Part shown: positions 19,277 through 28,802 of the stretch, piece by piece
Position numbering within the stretch: the first letter of the stretch is position 1
How the letters are laid out: every line of letters starts with the position of its first letter
Assembly (NCBI GenBank): GCA_964567755.1
Contig: CAZMNW010000041.1
Location: forward strand, 35,887-99,886
From: DASRJW01 sp964567755
GTDB taxonomy: Bacteria > Krumholzibacteriota > Krumholzibacteriia > G020349025
Length of the DNA: 64,000 nt
Direction: 5' to 3'
Position numbers and translations under genes: made by a program
Notes under the pieces: generated by a model
The model's database searches: none
Told to the model about the DNA's origin: nothing
Seen by the model: only the letters and a program-made list of their open reading frames with translations

Positions 19277-21541
19277 CTAACGCACGACGATCAGACGCAC
19301 GATCGACGATTCCTGCTGCCCGCCGGGACCGAGCCAGAGGACGCGCGCGAAGTACACCCCGCTCGGCACGGTCGTCTTGGACGTGGCGCCGCCCAGCGGC
19401 ACGGTAACGATCGTCTCGCGAGTCTGGAAGTTGGGTTCGACCGATTGCAGCAAGGTCGCGATCCGCCGCCCGGCAGCGCTGTAGATCTCGGTTTGCAAAC
19501 TGCCGGGGCGCTCGAGGGCTACCGCCAAATTCACGGCGCCCAGGGATCGCGACGGGTTCGGCATGGCTTGCACCGACAAGCCGCGCTGTGCGGCGACGAC
19601 GAAACGCGTCTCGAAGTCTTGCGTCGTGTTGCCGCTGCCTTGGACGTAGGTCACGCGCGCGACCACTTTCAACTCGCCCGTATCGTGGGCCAGGATGGGA
19701 ACCGAATCGATGCCGACATCGAGCCGGTCGCCGGTTTGCAACGGCATCGCTGCACCGCCGGCGCTGAAACACGCCGCATCGGCGCAAGTGAAGATCGGGC
19801 GCTCGGTCCCGTCGGCTGCTTCGACCCACATCTCGATCTCGAGCGGCCCCGCGTACGGAGCGCCGGTGCTGACCATGCTCAAGGTGGCCTGCAGCGGGCT
19901 CCCGGGCCACAGCCTGAAGAAGCCCGTGTCGGCGTCGTAAGGCAGCGGCTCACCCTGCGGCGCGATGAAGAGCTTGACGCCCTCTGGGAACACGAGCGCG
20001 GCCTCGGTCTGCTGCCCGCTCTCGAACCGCAACACGCCGGCGAGGAAAGCGCGAGTCACCTCGCGCATCTTGGATATCTGCACGTCGTCGCCGGTGTCGC
20101 CCGGGCGGTGATAAGACTTGTAACGCCGCAGCACGTCGATGGGCGCATCGGCGCCGAGAAGCGCCGGCACGTTGGCGAGCCAGAAACTATTGTGATCCGA
20201 GGCTAGCGACTCGTCGAGGTCGCGCCGCAGGTCGAGCTCGATGGTCGGAACCGCCGCGCGAGCGGCCGCAATCAACAGGTCGGCGAGCCAGCGCGACGCC
20301 GGATTGTGCACGACCTGCAAGCGCGTCCCGAGGCTCGTTACGAGGCTGTCCGATCCCACCATGTCGAGATTGAAGGCGGCGAGCAGCTTGGTGCCCTCTT
20401 GCTCGCGGCGTTGGACATAGCGCGCGCTGCCCGTAAGGTAGTTGCCATCCAGATCCGGGTCGCGGATGCCTTCGGCTTCTTCGCCCGAGAAAGCCACGAA
20501 CTCGAGATCGAATGGGAAATCGAGCCCTGCGCTGCGCACACCGTCGGCAACGCAGCGCAGCACCTCGAGCATGCAGGCGACGCCGCTGGCGTTGTCCTCG
20601 GCTCCCGGCGTGGCCGGCAGTGGATTGCAGGCGTTGCGATCGGCGAGCCAGGCCGCATCCCGGCTGCCGGTGGCATCGAGATGCGCACAAACGACGAACG
20701 TACCGGTGCCGGGAACCGAGCCCGGTAAGCGCGCGATGACGTTATCGGTCGTATCGACGACGGTCGCGGTCCCGCAGGCACGCGATTTCAAGAACCGTTC
20801 GCGCCGGACGCTGGCGCCCGCGACGTCGGCGACAAAGCGCTGCATCGCGGCCTGCACGCGCGGGATATAGATTTGATCGAGGTCGGGGGAAAACACGTGG
20901 CGGTCGGCGGCTTGTCCGCTCGGGGCGCGCGTCAACGACGACAATGTCGCCGCGAGCGTGTCTTCCGAGACCTCGGCGAGCACTTGTTGCTGCGCCGGTG
21001 TCGGTGAACCGGTCGTTCGAATCCAAGGACGCAGTGCGACCGGTACGCCGCTGTCGATCAGACTGCGCGGGTCCGCATGGTGTTTGGGGAGCACGAGTCC
21101 GCCGTGACAACCCAGCACTTCCGCCGGCCACGCATCCGCTGTGGACGCCAACACCCAGACCTCTCCACGTGCGGCGCGCACGCTACCGAGTCGAGCAGCG
21201 CCGAGCTTGGCCAGCACGATCGCCGCGCCGTCCACGACGAGCGCGGCGCGCTCGGGGGCGCGCAACAATGCGAGCGACGCGGGTTCCGCTCGCTCGCCGA
21301 CGACGCGGCCGCGCCATTCCGGCCGCAGCCGTGCAAGGTCCTCGACTTCGGCCACCACGAGGCCGGTTTCGACCCAGCGGACATCGATCTCGGCTGCAGC
21401 TGCGAGTGCATGCAAGACGGCGTCCTCGGGCATCTCGAAGACCACCACATGCACCCGAGTCGGCACACGTGGATCGCCATCGACAGGGGCCAGCAGCAGC
21501 AGCCCGAGGACTGGCAGAGAATGCAGCGTGCGGCGATTCAT
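19277..21541 (-). CDS. Secreted M28-family metallopeptidase with FlgD-like C-terminal domain
   Basis: The 754-residue product has an N-terminal signal peptide (LPVLGLLLLAP), a propeptide-like region, an M28 zinc aminopeptidase domain and a C-terminal beta-rich FlgD/sorting-type domain (QAMPNPSRSLGAVNLAVALERPG split as PNPSRS... and SGVYFARVLW). The two-zinc ligands are recognisable: HLDATGS, AEDNASG, GEEAEG, NLDMVG and SDHNSFW. The enzyme should cleave peptides outside the cell or at the surface. Such C-terminal domains are common in FCB-type bacteria and are linked to export or surface attachment. The ATG at 21541 has GGAGA upstream and overlaps the pcm stop (ATGA). Confidence 0.9.
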   Translation of the reverse strand: MNRRTLHSLPVLGLLLLAPVDGDPRVPTRVHVVVFEMPEDAVLHALAAAAEIDVRWVETGLVVAEVEDLARLRPEWRGRVVGERAEPASLALLRAPERAALVVDGAAIVLAKLGAARLGSVRAARGEVWVLASTADAWPAEVLGCHGGLVLPKHHADPRSLIDSGVPVALRPWIRTTGSPTPAQQQVLAEVSEDTLAATLSSLTRAPSGQAADRHVFSPDLDQIYIPRVQAAMQRFVADVAGASVRRERFLKSRACGTATVVDTTDNVIARLPGSVPGTGTFVVCAHLDATGSRDAAWLADRNACNPLPATPGAEDNASGVACMLEVLRCVADGVRSAGLDFPFDLEFVAFSGEEAEGIRDPDLDGNYLTGSARYVQRREQEGTKLLAAFNLDMVGSDSLVTSLGTRLQVVHNPASRWLADLLIAAARAAVPTIELDLRRDLDESLASDHNSFWLANVPALLGADAPIDVLRRYKSYHRPGDTGDDVQISKMREVTRAFLAGVLRFESGQQTEAALVFPEGVKLFIAPQGEPLPYDADTGFFRLWPGSPLQATLSMVSTGAPYAGPLEIEMWVEAADGTERPIFTCADAACFSAGGAAMPLQTGDRLDVGIDSVPILAHDTGELKVVARVTYVQGSGNTTQDFETRFVVAAQRGLSVQAMPNPSRSLGAVNLAVALERPGSLQTEIYSAAGRRIATLLQSVEPNFQTRETIVTVPLGGATSKTTVPSGVYFARVLWLGPGGQQESSIVRLIVVR

Positions 21542-22281
21542 GGTTTCTCCGCCGCCTCCCCGGTCATGGGAACGAAGCGGACGGCAGCCAGCGTGTCGGA
21601 CTCGAAACCGCTCGGCCCGCGCGTGATGCGCAACAGCAGTTGCTGTTCGCCGCCGACGGGCAACACCATTCTGCCGCCCGGAGCCAGCTGCTCCAGCAAC
21701 GGCTGCGGCACTTGCAGGGGCGAGGCCGTCACCACGATGGCAGCGAAGGGAGCGCGCTCGGGCCAGCCGCGGAAACCGTCGCCGGTCCGCAGCCGCACCC
21801 GCTCCAGGCCGAGGCGCTCGAGCGTGACGCGCGCCTGCGCGGCCAGCTCGGGAAGAATCTCGATGCTGCAGACCTCCGGCACGATCGCCGCGAGCACAGC
21901 AGCTTGGTATCCCGAACCGGTGCCGATCTCCAGCACGCGTTCGTGGCCTTGCAAATCCAACGCCGCGGTCATCATGGCGACGATGTACGGCTGCGAAATG
22001 GTCTGCTGCCAGCCGATGGGAAGCGGCCGATCCTCGTATGCGCTGGCGCGAACGTCGGGCGGCACGAATTCGTGACGCGGCACCTGGCGCATTGCTGCCA
22101 GCACGCGTGCGTCGTCGATCCCGCGTGCCACGATTTGCTCTTCTACCATCGCCTGGCGCTCGTGCTCGAAGCGCTTGTCGCGCTCTGCGTCGGAACTCCC
22201 CGAGGCCACATCGGAACTCAGCATCGCGGCCATTCGTATGCACACTCCGACGCGCGCGAGACGCGTGCCCCACGCCTGCAT
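21538..22281 (-). CDS. pcm: Protein-L-isoaspartate O-methyltransferase
   Basis: PCM uses S-adenosylmethionine to repair isoaspartyl residues in aged proteins. The product (247 residues) shows the family block ISQPYIVAMMTAALDL, the SAM-binding loop VLEIGTGSGYQAAVLA and the C-terminal PVGGEQQLLLRI. The N-terminus is about 35 residues longer than E. coli Pcm; an internal ATG could be used. It is the first gene of a chain pcm - M28 peptidase - two small membrane proteins, joined by overlapping or near-adjacent stops and starts. Confidence 0.95.
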   Translation of the reverse strand: MQAWGTRLARVGVCIRMAAMLSSDVASGSSDAERDKRFEHERQAMVEEQIVARGIDDARVLAAMRQVPRHEFVPPDVRASAYEDRPLPIGWQQTISQPYIVAMMTAALDLQGHERVLEIGTGSGYQAAVLAAIVPEVCSIEILPELAAQARVTLERLGLERVRLRTGDGFRGWPERAPFAAIVVTASPLQVPQPLLEQLAPGGRMVLPVGGEQQLLLRITRGPSGFESDTLAAVRFVPMTGEAAEKP

Positions 22282-22403
22282 AGCCCCTCATCCCTGCCAC
22301 GCAAACCACAGTCAAAAAGCAAGATACACCAAACTGACGATATCGGTTCCGGGCCCCCGCCGCAAGTGCGTAAACCAGGAGGGGTGTTCCCGGCCCGGCG
22401 GCC

Positions 22404-22409
22404 TATAAT
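22404..22409 (+). promoter_or_regulatory. Candidate -10 box for the YgfK-like gene
   Basis: A perfect TATAAT lies 18 nt before the GTG start of the YgfK-like gene, in the 146-bp gap shared with divergent pcm. A matching -35 is not seen at the usual distance, so an activator may be needed. Confidence 0.35.
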
Positions 22410-22427
22410 GGCGATTCAGGAGGTATC

Positions 22428-24656
22428 GTGGCCGCGCTCGTTCCCGCACCCTTCGGCACACTCGTGCATCGCGCTTTCGTCGAGCTCGAGCGCACGCGGC
22501 AGATTTTCGACTTGCCCGAGCGCAAGTTCTACCGGGCGCGCCCCGGATTCGATCTCGCCGTGCTCTTCCATGGCCAGCGCGCCAGCAACGCCCTTGGCCC
22601 GGCGGCTGGCCCGCAGGCCCAGATGCTGCAGAACATCGTGCTTTCGTGGCTGGCCGGTGCGCGCATCTTCGAGCTCAAGACCATCCAGGTGAACGACACA
22701 CTGACTATCCCGCGCCCGTGCATCGACGCCACCAACGTCGGCTACAACGTCGAGTGGTCGCAGGAGCTGCGTCTCGAACAGTCGTTGCGCGAGTACGTCG
22801 GAGCTCAGATGTTGCTTGAAATGTTGCGCGCAAGTGGCGTCTTGGACGGCGCTTCCGAGGATGAAGCCTTCGCACAATCCGAATGGATCCTGGACTTGTC
22901 GGTAGGCTACGACTTGAAGGGGCTGCGCAGCCCGCGTGTTGTCGACTGCATCCGGAGCTGCATGGACGCGCGCGCGATCATCGCGGAGCTGCGGCCACAG
23001 ATCCCCGCGCGCTATACCGGCCTGCGCGACCTGCCGTTCACGCCCGACCTGGTCAAGAGCGTGACACTCTCCACCTTTCACGGTTGCCCTGCGCACGAGA
23101 TCGAAGCCATTGGCGAGTTCCTCCTGCGCGAGCTCGGATTGCATGTCACCATCAAGCTCAACCCGACGTTGCTCGGCGTCGAACGTTGCGAGCACCTGTT
23201 GCATGACGAGCTCGGCTACAGCGACATCCGTGTGGCTGGCGAGCACTTCGAGCGCGATCTCCGCTTTGCCGACCTGGTGCCGATGGCCCGGCGTCTGCAG
23301 CAGACCGCCGCCGACCGCGGGCTCGGCTTCGGCCTCAAGCTCACCAACACGCTGGTCGTGCACAACCACCGCAAGATGTTCTCGGACGACGTCATGTACC
23401 TTTCGGGTCAACCCTTGCACGTGCTGGCGCTGCACATTCTGCAGGACGTGCGTGCCGCACTCGGCCCCGAGATCCCCATCTCCTTTTCCGCCGGCATCGA
23501 TGCCCACAACTTCGCGCGCACCATGGCTTGCAACCTGACGCCGATTACGACCTGCACCGACCTGTTGCGTCCGGGGGGCTACGGCCGCCTGCCGGCGTAT
23601 CTCGTCAACCTGGAAAACGACATGCAGCGTCTCGGCGTGCGCAGCGTCGGCGATTTCATTCTTCGCGCCGAAAACCAAGGGGGGGCGGCAGCGCGCATCG
23701 CCGTCTCCGAGCTGCGTCGAGCGCTCGAGGCGGCCGCACCCGAGGCCGTGCGGACAACGCTTCTCGCCGACGCGGCGGAGTGGAGCAGCGTGGTCGAAAC
23801 ACGGCTCACGGACGCCATCCGCGGCTCGCCCTTCCACGACATCCGCGCCGCGGTCGGCGCGGTGTGGAAGACGCGCCCGGCGTCGCTGCGCGGCGTCCTG
23901 CGCGCCGGCCACGAGCAGACCGACACGGCGAGCTTCTATGCCCGCCTCGTGCAGCTCGCCGGCGCGCTCAACGTGGCCCCGGTGGTCGAACGCGCCACGC
24001 ACGACCCGCGCTATGCTGCGATGCGCAACACGCGCGTGCCGCGCAAAATTGGTTCGCAGCTGCATCTCTACGACTGCATCAACTGCGACAAATGTATTCC
24101 CGTGTGCCCCAACGACGCCAATTTCGTCTATCTCGTCGGGCCGCAGGACTTCGACTACGTCGACTACCATTACGAGAATGGCGCCTTCGTCGCCGTGCCG
24201 GGCGGTCGATTCGTCGTCGCCAAGGCGCATCAGATCGCCAACTACGCCGACTTCTGCAACGACTGCGGCAACTGCGATGTCTTCTGCCCCGAGGATGGTG
24301 GCCCGTTCATCGAGAAGCCGCGCTTCTTCTCCAGCTTGGAGACTTGGAGTCGCGACCCGGGCATCGGTTTCCACGTCCGCCCCGGGCGACACCACAGCAT
24401 CTGGGGCCGTTTCGCGGACGGCACCGAGCATCTCCTGCAGTGGGATGCGACCCGCGGTCTCGCGACCTTTTTGAGCCGCGGCATCGAGGTGGACATCGAT
24501 ACCGCGACCCACGCGCCGGGAGCGGTCCGTTTCCCGCGCGGTCCGGTGGCGTCGGGAACGAAGCTCGACATGCGCGCCTACCACGTGTTGCGCACGCTGC
24601 TGGCCGGCATGCTCGATCCCGCCAGCGTCAACATGATCAACGCCGGTCAGTTCTGA
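22428..24656 (+). CDS. YgfK-like oxidoreductase with two 4Fe-4S clusters, no FAD/NAD domain
   Basis: The 742-residue protein begins like E. coli YgfK (putative selenate reductase subunit): a dihydroorotate-dehydrogenase-type barrel with PVxPAAGP-type loop (LGPAAGPQAQMLQNIV), IELKT-like (FELKTIQVND) and VTLSTFHGCPAHEIEAI. A C-terminal ferredoxin part carries two CxxCxxCxxxCP motifs (CINCDKCIPVCP near 550; CNDCGNCDVFCPEDG near 610). The pyridine-nucleotide/FAD domain present in YgfK (about 1030 residues) is absent, so electrons must come from another protein. The start is GTG with AGGAGG upstream. No partner subunit is nearby. The 3' end overlaps the convergent GH57 gene by 10 nt. The substrate is unknown. 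Confidence 0.8.
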   Translation: MAALVPAPFGTLVHRAFVELERTRQIFDLPERKFYRARPGFDLAVLFHGQRASNALGPAAGPQAQMLQNIVLSWLAGARIFELKTIQVNDTLTIPRPCIDATNVGYNVEWSQELRLEQSLREYVGAQMLLEMLRASGVLDGASEDEAFAQSEWILDLSVGYDLKGLRSPRVVDCIRSCMDARAIIAELRPQIPARYTGLRDLPFTPDLVKSVTLSTFHGCPAHEIEAIGEFLLRELGLHVTIKLNPTLLGVERCEHLLHDELGYSDIRVAGEHFERDLRFADLVPMARRLQQTAADRGLGFGLKLTNTLVVHNHRKMFSDDVMYLSGQPLHVLALHILQDVRAALGPEIPISFSAGIDAHNFARTMACNLTPITTCTDLLRPGGYGRLPAYLVNLENDMQRLGVRSVGDFILRAENQGGAAARIAVSELRRALEAAAPEAVRTTLLADAAEWSSVVETRLTDAIRGSPFHDIRAAVGAVWKTRPASLRGVLRAGHEQTDTASFYARLVQLAGALNVAPVVERATHDPRYAAMRNTRVPRKIGSQLHLYDCINCDKCIPVCPNDANFVYLVGPQDFDYVDYHYENGAFVAVPGGRFVVAKAHQIANYADFCNDCGNCDVFCPEDGGPFIEKPRFFSSLETWSRDPGIGFHVRPGRHHSIWGRFADGTEHLLQWDATRGLATFLSRGIEVDIDTATHAPGAVRFPRGPVASGTKLDMRAYHVLRTLLAGMLDPASVNMINAGQF

Positions 24657-27160
24657 GGCACGGCACCGCCGCCTGGCACTTGCAGGCGCCAGCGCAACTC
24701 GTCGACCGCGAAATTGAGCCGCGCCGCGAGCGCCAGCGCCGCATCGAGCATCGCGGCTTCCGGAATCTCGGGGTTGGGCGCGGCCAGCGCCGCCAGCAGA
24801 TTCTCCACCAGCGCATGCACCTGCTCTTCCGATTCGGTGCGGTCGAGCGGCAGTTGTAAGGTCTCGGCCAAGCCCATGAGATTGTTGGCGGCAGTGAAGG
24901 CGAAGCGGTCCGGACGCGCGCTGAGCCGGCGCGTCTGCTCGTGGAGATGACTGCTGACGATGCGAGCCACGGCTTCGAGGCGAACGTGCAGACCGAGCTC
25001 GTGCGCCAGACGCAGGGCATCGCGCAGACGCTGCGTCGCCTCGTCGCCGTAGGGCGGCCGCAACGCGGCCGCCGCCGCCAGCACGTCGGCCTGAACGCTG
25101 AGCTCACACGACTGCTGCAGCTCGGGAGGAAGATCGAGACCGATGTCGGCAAAGTCACGCAACAGTTCGAGACTCTCGTCGAACACGGCGCGCGCGTGCA
25201 CGCGCACTGCCGTCACGCGCTCGCCCGCAAGTGTCGCGGCGATGTGATGACGCTCCGCTGGGAGCAGATCGGAGATGCCGCGCACCGCGGCGCCGTACAG
25301 CCCGGCGAGGATGCGTTCCAGTTCGAGCCGCGTCAGATCCGACTTGAGACGCAGGAGTTCGCGCCCGAGCTGTTCGTGCCGCGCCGGTGGCGCCGGCGCC
25401 GCGAAGCATGCCAGCAACCGGGGCGCATACTGGAGCGCGACATAGGCGAACTCGCTCACCCTGCCGGTCCGCCGCTCGCAGAGCTGCAAGTGGCCACGGC
25501 GGCCGCCATGACCCGCGAGAACCACCGTGGTCTCGTCGGCGGCCACGACGTCGAAGCCATAGAAGCGCCGGCGTCCGCGCCCAAGATCCAGCGACCCGAG
25601 CAGCGCGCGCGAGGTGACGGCGTGTTCGGCCGTGCGCACGTCGGGACGCACCCAGCGCTGGTAGATGCGTCCGGCATTGTCGCCACCCAGGTTGCTCGGC
25701 ACTCGCGACAGCGCCGCCAGGAAAGTGGCTTCGAGATCCTCGCCCGAGATTTCGCGCATGAGCTCGATGCAACGTGCGGCATAGCGAAGATTCTGCACCG
25801 TCTCGATCCCACTCACGTCGGCGAAAAACCAGGCGCAACTGGTGTACATGGCCATCGCGTGTCGCTGCGCTTCGAGTAAGGTGCGCGCCGCGACGCGTTG
25901 CGCTTCGCCATGGCCGGGCCGCAGGTGTCGGGACAAGAAGGCATCGAGCCGCTCCCCTTCGTCGGGCCGATCGGCGACCTCGACATAGTCGTCGCGCGCA
26001 GCCCACGGATCGTGCAGGAGCGCGGCGCCATGGCGTTCGAACAGCACGGCCACGCCGTCGCGCAGCCCATCGAGCGCCTGCCGCAGCGGCTGGCGCCAGC
26101 TCTGATTCCAGCCAGGCTGCGTGCCCGTCGCACAGCCGCAGTCGCGCCACCAGCGGCCCACACCGTGCGCGCAGCTCCACGCCGTGCCCTCGCCGCCCTC
26201 CCCGGTTTCCAGTTCCACTTCGAGCGTCGGCGAGAGGTCGTCCAGCAGTTCGGCGTAGTTGGTGAGTCGGAAGCCGCGCACCGCCGCTTTGTCGCTGCAG
26301 AAAGACGCCACGCACATGTCCGCAAATGGCTGGTGGTGGCCGAAGGTCTCGCCATCCACCGCGACGGAGACCAGCTGCGGCCCGCTGCGTTCCGGATCGA
26401 CCACGAGTGCCAAGCGCTCTGCGAGCCGATCGGCGCTGTGCAAGAGCTTCTCGAACGCCATCGATTGCGACACCGGGCCGTCATAGAAGAACACCACGAG
26501 CTCGCCGCCGCCGGATGCACGCACCACGTAGGGCTGGCGCGGATCGACGCGGCCGCCGCTCACTTCCTGCCAGGGTCCGCCGGAGCGCGGGCGACATCGC
26601 CGCGCCTGAAACGGCGACAGCACGGTGAAGCGCACGCCGCACTGCACCAAGACCTCGACGGTGTCGGCATGAATCGCCGTTTCCGGCAGCCACATGCCCT
26701 CGGCGTCGCGGCCGAAGCGCAGCGCGAAGTCCTTCAACCCCCACAACACCTGCGTGCGCCGGTCGCGCGCGTTCGCCAGTGGCAGGATCATGTGGTGGTA
26801 GGCTTGGGCGATGGCGTTGCCGTGACCGCGGCGACGGGCGCGGCTGCGGCGGTCGGCCGCTAAGATGCGACCGTACGTGTCCGCATGCGCCGACTCCAGC
26901 CACGTCAAGAGCGTCGGGCCGACGTTGAAGCTCAGCTGCTCGAAATTGTTGACGATACGCCGGATGCGGCCGTATCCATCGAGCACGCGCGACACCGTGT
27001 TGGGCCGGTAGCACTCGCGATAGATGCGCTCGTTCCAATCGTGATACGGGTGCGCGCTCGGCTGTTCGGGGACCTCGTCCGTCCACGGGCTCTCGCGCGG
27101 GGGCTGGTAGAAATGCCCGTGCAGCACGACTCGGGCATCGGGTTTGCGCAACGTCGGCAT
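24647..27160 (-). CDS. GH57-family protein with DUF3536
   Basis: This 837-residue protein has an N-terminal glycoside-hydrolase family 57 barrel (VVLHGHFYQPPRE, the family start motif; putative nucleophile Glu in GMWLPETAI; putative acid/base Asp in VAVDGETFGHHQP) and a large C-terminal helical DUF3536 region. GH57 enzymes are alpha-amylases, 4-alpha-glucanotransferases or branching enzymes acting on storage glucan. Exact activity is unassigned. It is next to a GH57 branching enzyme and a DUF4912 gene on the same strand, so these probably work together on glycogen-like polymer. Confidence 0.88.
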   Translation of the reverse strand: MPTLRKPDARVVLHGHFYQPPRESPWTDEVPEQPSAHPYHDWNERIYRECYRPNTVSRVLDGYGRIRRIVNNFEQLSFNVGPTLLTWLESAHADTYGRILAADRRSRARRRGHGNAIAQAYHHMILPLANARDRRTQVLWGLKDFALRFGRDAEGMWLPETAIHADTVEVLVQCGVRFTVLSPFQARRCRPRSGGPWQEVSGGRVDPRQPYVVRASGGGELVVFFYDGPVSQSMAFEKLLHSADRLAERLALVVDPERSGPQLVSVAVDGETFGHHQPFADMCVASFCSDKAAVRGFRLTNYAELLDDLSPTLEVELETGEGGEGTAWSCAHGVGRWWRDCGCATGTQPGWNQSWRQPLRQALDGLRDGVAVLFERHGAALLHDPWAARDDYVEVADRPDEGERLDAFLSRHLRPGHGEAQRVAARTLLEAQRHAMAMYTSCAWFFADVSGIETVQNLRYAARCIELMREISGEDLEATFLAALSRVPSNLGGDNAGRIYQRWVRPDVRTAEHAVTSRALLGSLDLGRGRRRFYGFDVVAADETTVVLAGHGGRRGHLQLCERRTGRVSEFAYVALQYAPRLLACFAAPAPPARHEQLGRELLRLKSDLTRLELERILAGLYGAAVRGISDLLPAERHHIAATLAGERVTAVRVHARAVFDESLELLRDFADIGLDLPPELQQSCELSVQADVLAAAAALRPPYGDEATQRLRDALRLAHELGLHVRLEAVARIVSSHLHEQTRRLSARPDRFAFTAANNLMGLAETLQLPLDRTESEEQVHALVENLLAALAAPNPEIPEAAMLDAALALAARLNFAVDELRWRLQVPGGGAVPQN

Positions 27161-27193
27161 CGCTCCCCCCCGCGGCGCCTCGCGGCGCCCCCC

Positions 27194-28780
27194 TCACTCG
27201 TCGGCGTAGACGCGGTAGTCGATCTCCGGCAGCAGGTTGTCGCTCTGTTCCATGTGCTGCAGTTCGGTTTCGTCGACGCCACCGTTGCGCAACATTTCCG
27301 CCAGTCGCAGGAGGCGATGCACGTGCAGTTTGGTGCGCTTCACCGCGTACGGAACCATCGTCGCCGTCTTCATGATGAAGGCCCAGTCGCTGCTCTGCGC
27401 CAGCAGCAGTTCGCGCGCCGCCTGGTTCAGCGCCCGCAGCTCGAGCCCGCTGGCGTCGGGGCGATCCTTGGCGAGCGCAATCATCGTGCGCGCGGCCTGA
27501 TCCAAGTGGCGATAGATCCAGTCGTTGGATCCTTCCAGCCACACTTCGGCGTAGCCTTTGTGTCCCCAGCTCGAGAAGCTCGGCCGCAACACCTGCTGGC
27601 GGGGATGGCGCTCCAGATACTCGAGCGGCGTGATCGGCTCCAGCGTCTTCTGGTCGAAGTGCATCTTGCGGAACAAGTAGTCGAGGAACTGCGGTCCCTC
27701 GAACCACCAGTGGCCGAAGAGCTCGGCATCGTACGGCGACAGCACCAGCGGCTCGCGTCCCATCACCCCGTGCAGGTACTCGGCCTGCTTGACGCGATTG
27801 AAGAGGAAATTGCCCGCATGCTGCGCCGCGGTGTCGAGCGCCACGTCGCGACGATAGGGCTGCTTGTGCGGCGTGCTCCCCGTGATCGCGTAGTACTTGA
27901 TGCCGGTGTTGATGCGCAGATCGCCACCATGAATGTACGGCCGAATGTAGTCGAGGTCGAGATCGAAGCCGATATCGCGATAGAACTCACGATAGTTGGG
28001 ATCACCGGGGTAGCCTTCCTCGGCGCTCCACACCTGCTTCGAAGACTCGAGATCGCGCCCGAACGCCGCCACGCCCCCGGGACAATACACCGGCGCGAAG
28101 ATGCCGAAGCGCGGGCGTGGCGTGCCATAGAGGATGCCGTGCGCGTCGACGACAAAAAAACGAATCCCCTCGGCGCGCAGATGTTCCTCGACGCCGGGGT
28201 AATAGCCGCACTCGGGCAACCAGATGCCGCGCGGACGACGGCCGAAATGCCGCACGTAGTCCGCGGCGGCGACGCGCACTTGCGCCCGCACCGCCGGCGG
28301 CGAATGCTGCATGAGGGGCAGGAAGCCATGCGTGGCCCCGCAGGTGAGGATCTCGAGGAACCCGGCATCCTGCAAGGCACGAAACGATTGCACCAGATTG
28401 CGCCGCGCGCGATCGACGAAGGTGCGATGGCAATCGCGGAAGTGACCGGCGTACATTTGCGCCAAGGCATGGAACGGCGGCTCGTGGCGCGTGCGGTGCA
28501 CCTCCTTGTCCGCGAGCTCGATCAAGAGCTCCAGGTGCTGCACGTAGCGTGACATCAGGAGCTCGTCGGTGAGCATCGCCAAGAGCGTCGGCGACATGGA
28601 CACCGAGGCGCGAAAGAAAATGCCATCACGCGCCAGGGTCTCGAACACGTGGAGCAGTGGGATATAGGTCTCGGTGATGGCCTCGTACAACCAATCTTCT
28701 TCGAGAAACTCGTCGTATTCTGGATGGCGCACGAACGGCAAGTGTGCGTGCAACACGAGCGCGAAGTAGCCCTGGGGCAT
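27194..28780 (-). CDS. GH57 1,4-alpha-glucan branching enzyme (DUF1957 type)
   Basis: At 528 residues the protein has the size of the GH57 branching enzymes from Thermus and Thermococcus. The first motif is HAHLPFVRHPE; the nucleophile Glu is in RGIWLPECGYYPG and the acid/base Asp in SPYDAELFGHWWFEG; a C-terminal DUF1957 helical domain follows. Such enzymes cut alpha-1,4 links and re-join them as alpha-1,6 branches in glycogen. ATG 28780 has GGAG at 5 nt spacing; the frame extends upstream without a ribosome site. It lies 22 nt after the DUF4912 gene and 33 nt before the DUF3536 GH57 gene, so the three are likely one operon. Confidence 0.93.
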   Translation of the reverse strand: MPQGYFALVLHAHLPFVRHPEYDEFLEEDWLYEAITETYIPLLHVFETLARDGIFFRASVSMSPTLLAMLTDELLMSRYVQHLELLIELADKEVHRTRHEPPFHALAQMYAGHFRDCHRTFVDRARRNLVQSFRALQDAGFLEILTCGATHGFLPLMQHSPPAVRAQVRVAAADYVRHFGRRPRGIWLPECGYYPGVEEHLRAEGIRFFVVDAHGILYGTPRPRFGIFAPVYCPGGVAAFGRDLESSKQVWSAEEGYPGDPNYREFYRDIGFDLDLDYIRPYIHGGDLRINTGIKYYAITGSTPHKQPYRRDVALDTAAQHAGNFLFNRVKQAEYLHGVMGREPLVLSPYDAELFGHWWFEGPQFLDYLFRKMHFDQKTLEPITPLEYLERHPRQQVLRPSFSSWGHKGYAEVWLEGSNDWIYRHLDQAARTMIALAKDRPDASGLELRALNQAARELLLAQSSDWAFIMKTATMVPYAVKRTKLHVHRLLRLAEMLRNGGVDETELQHMEQSDNLLPEIDYRVYADE

Positions 28781-28802
28781 GCTGGCTCCGAACAAGAAGG
28801 GC

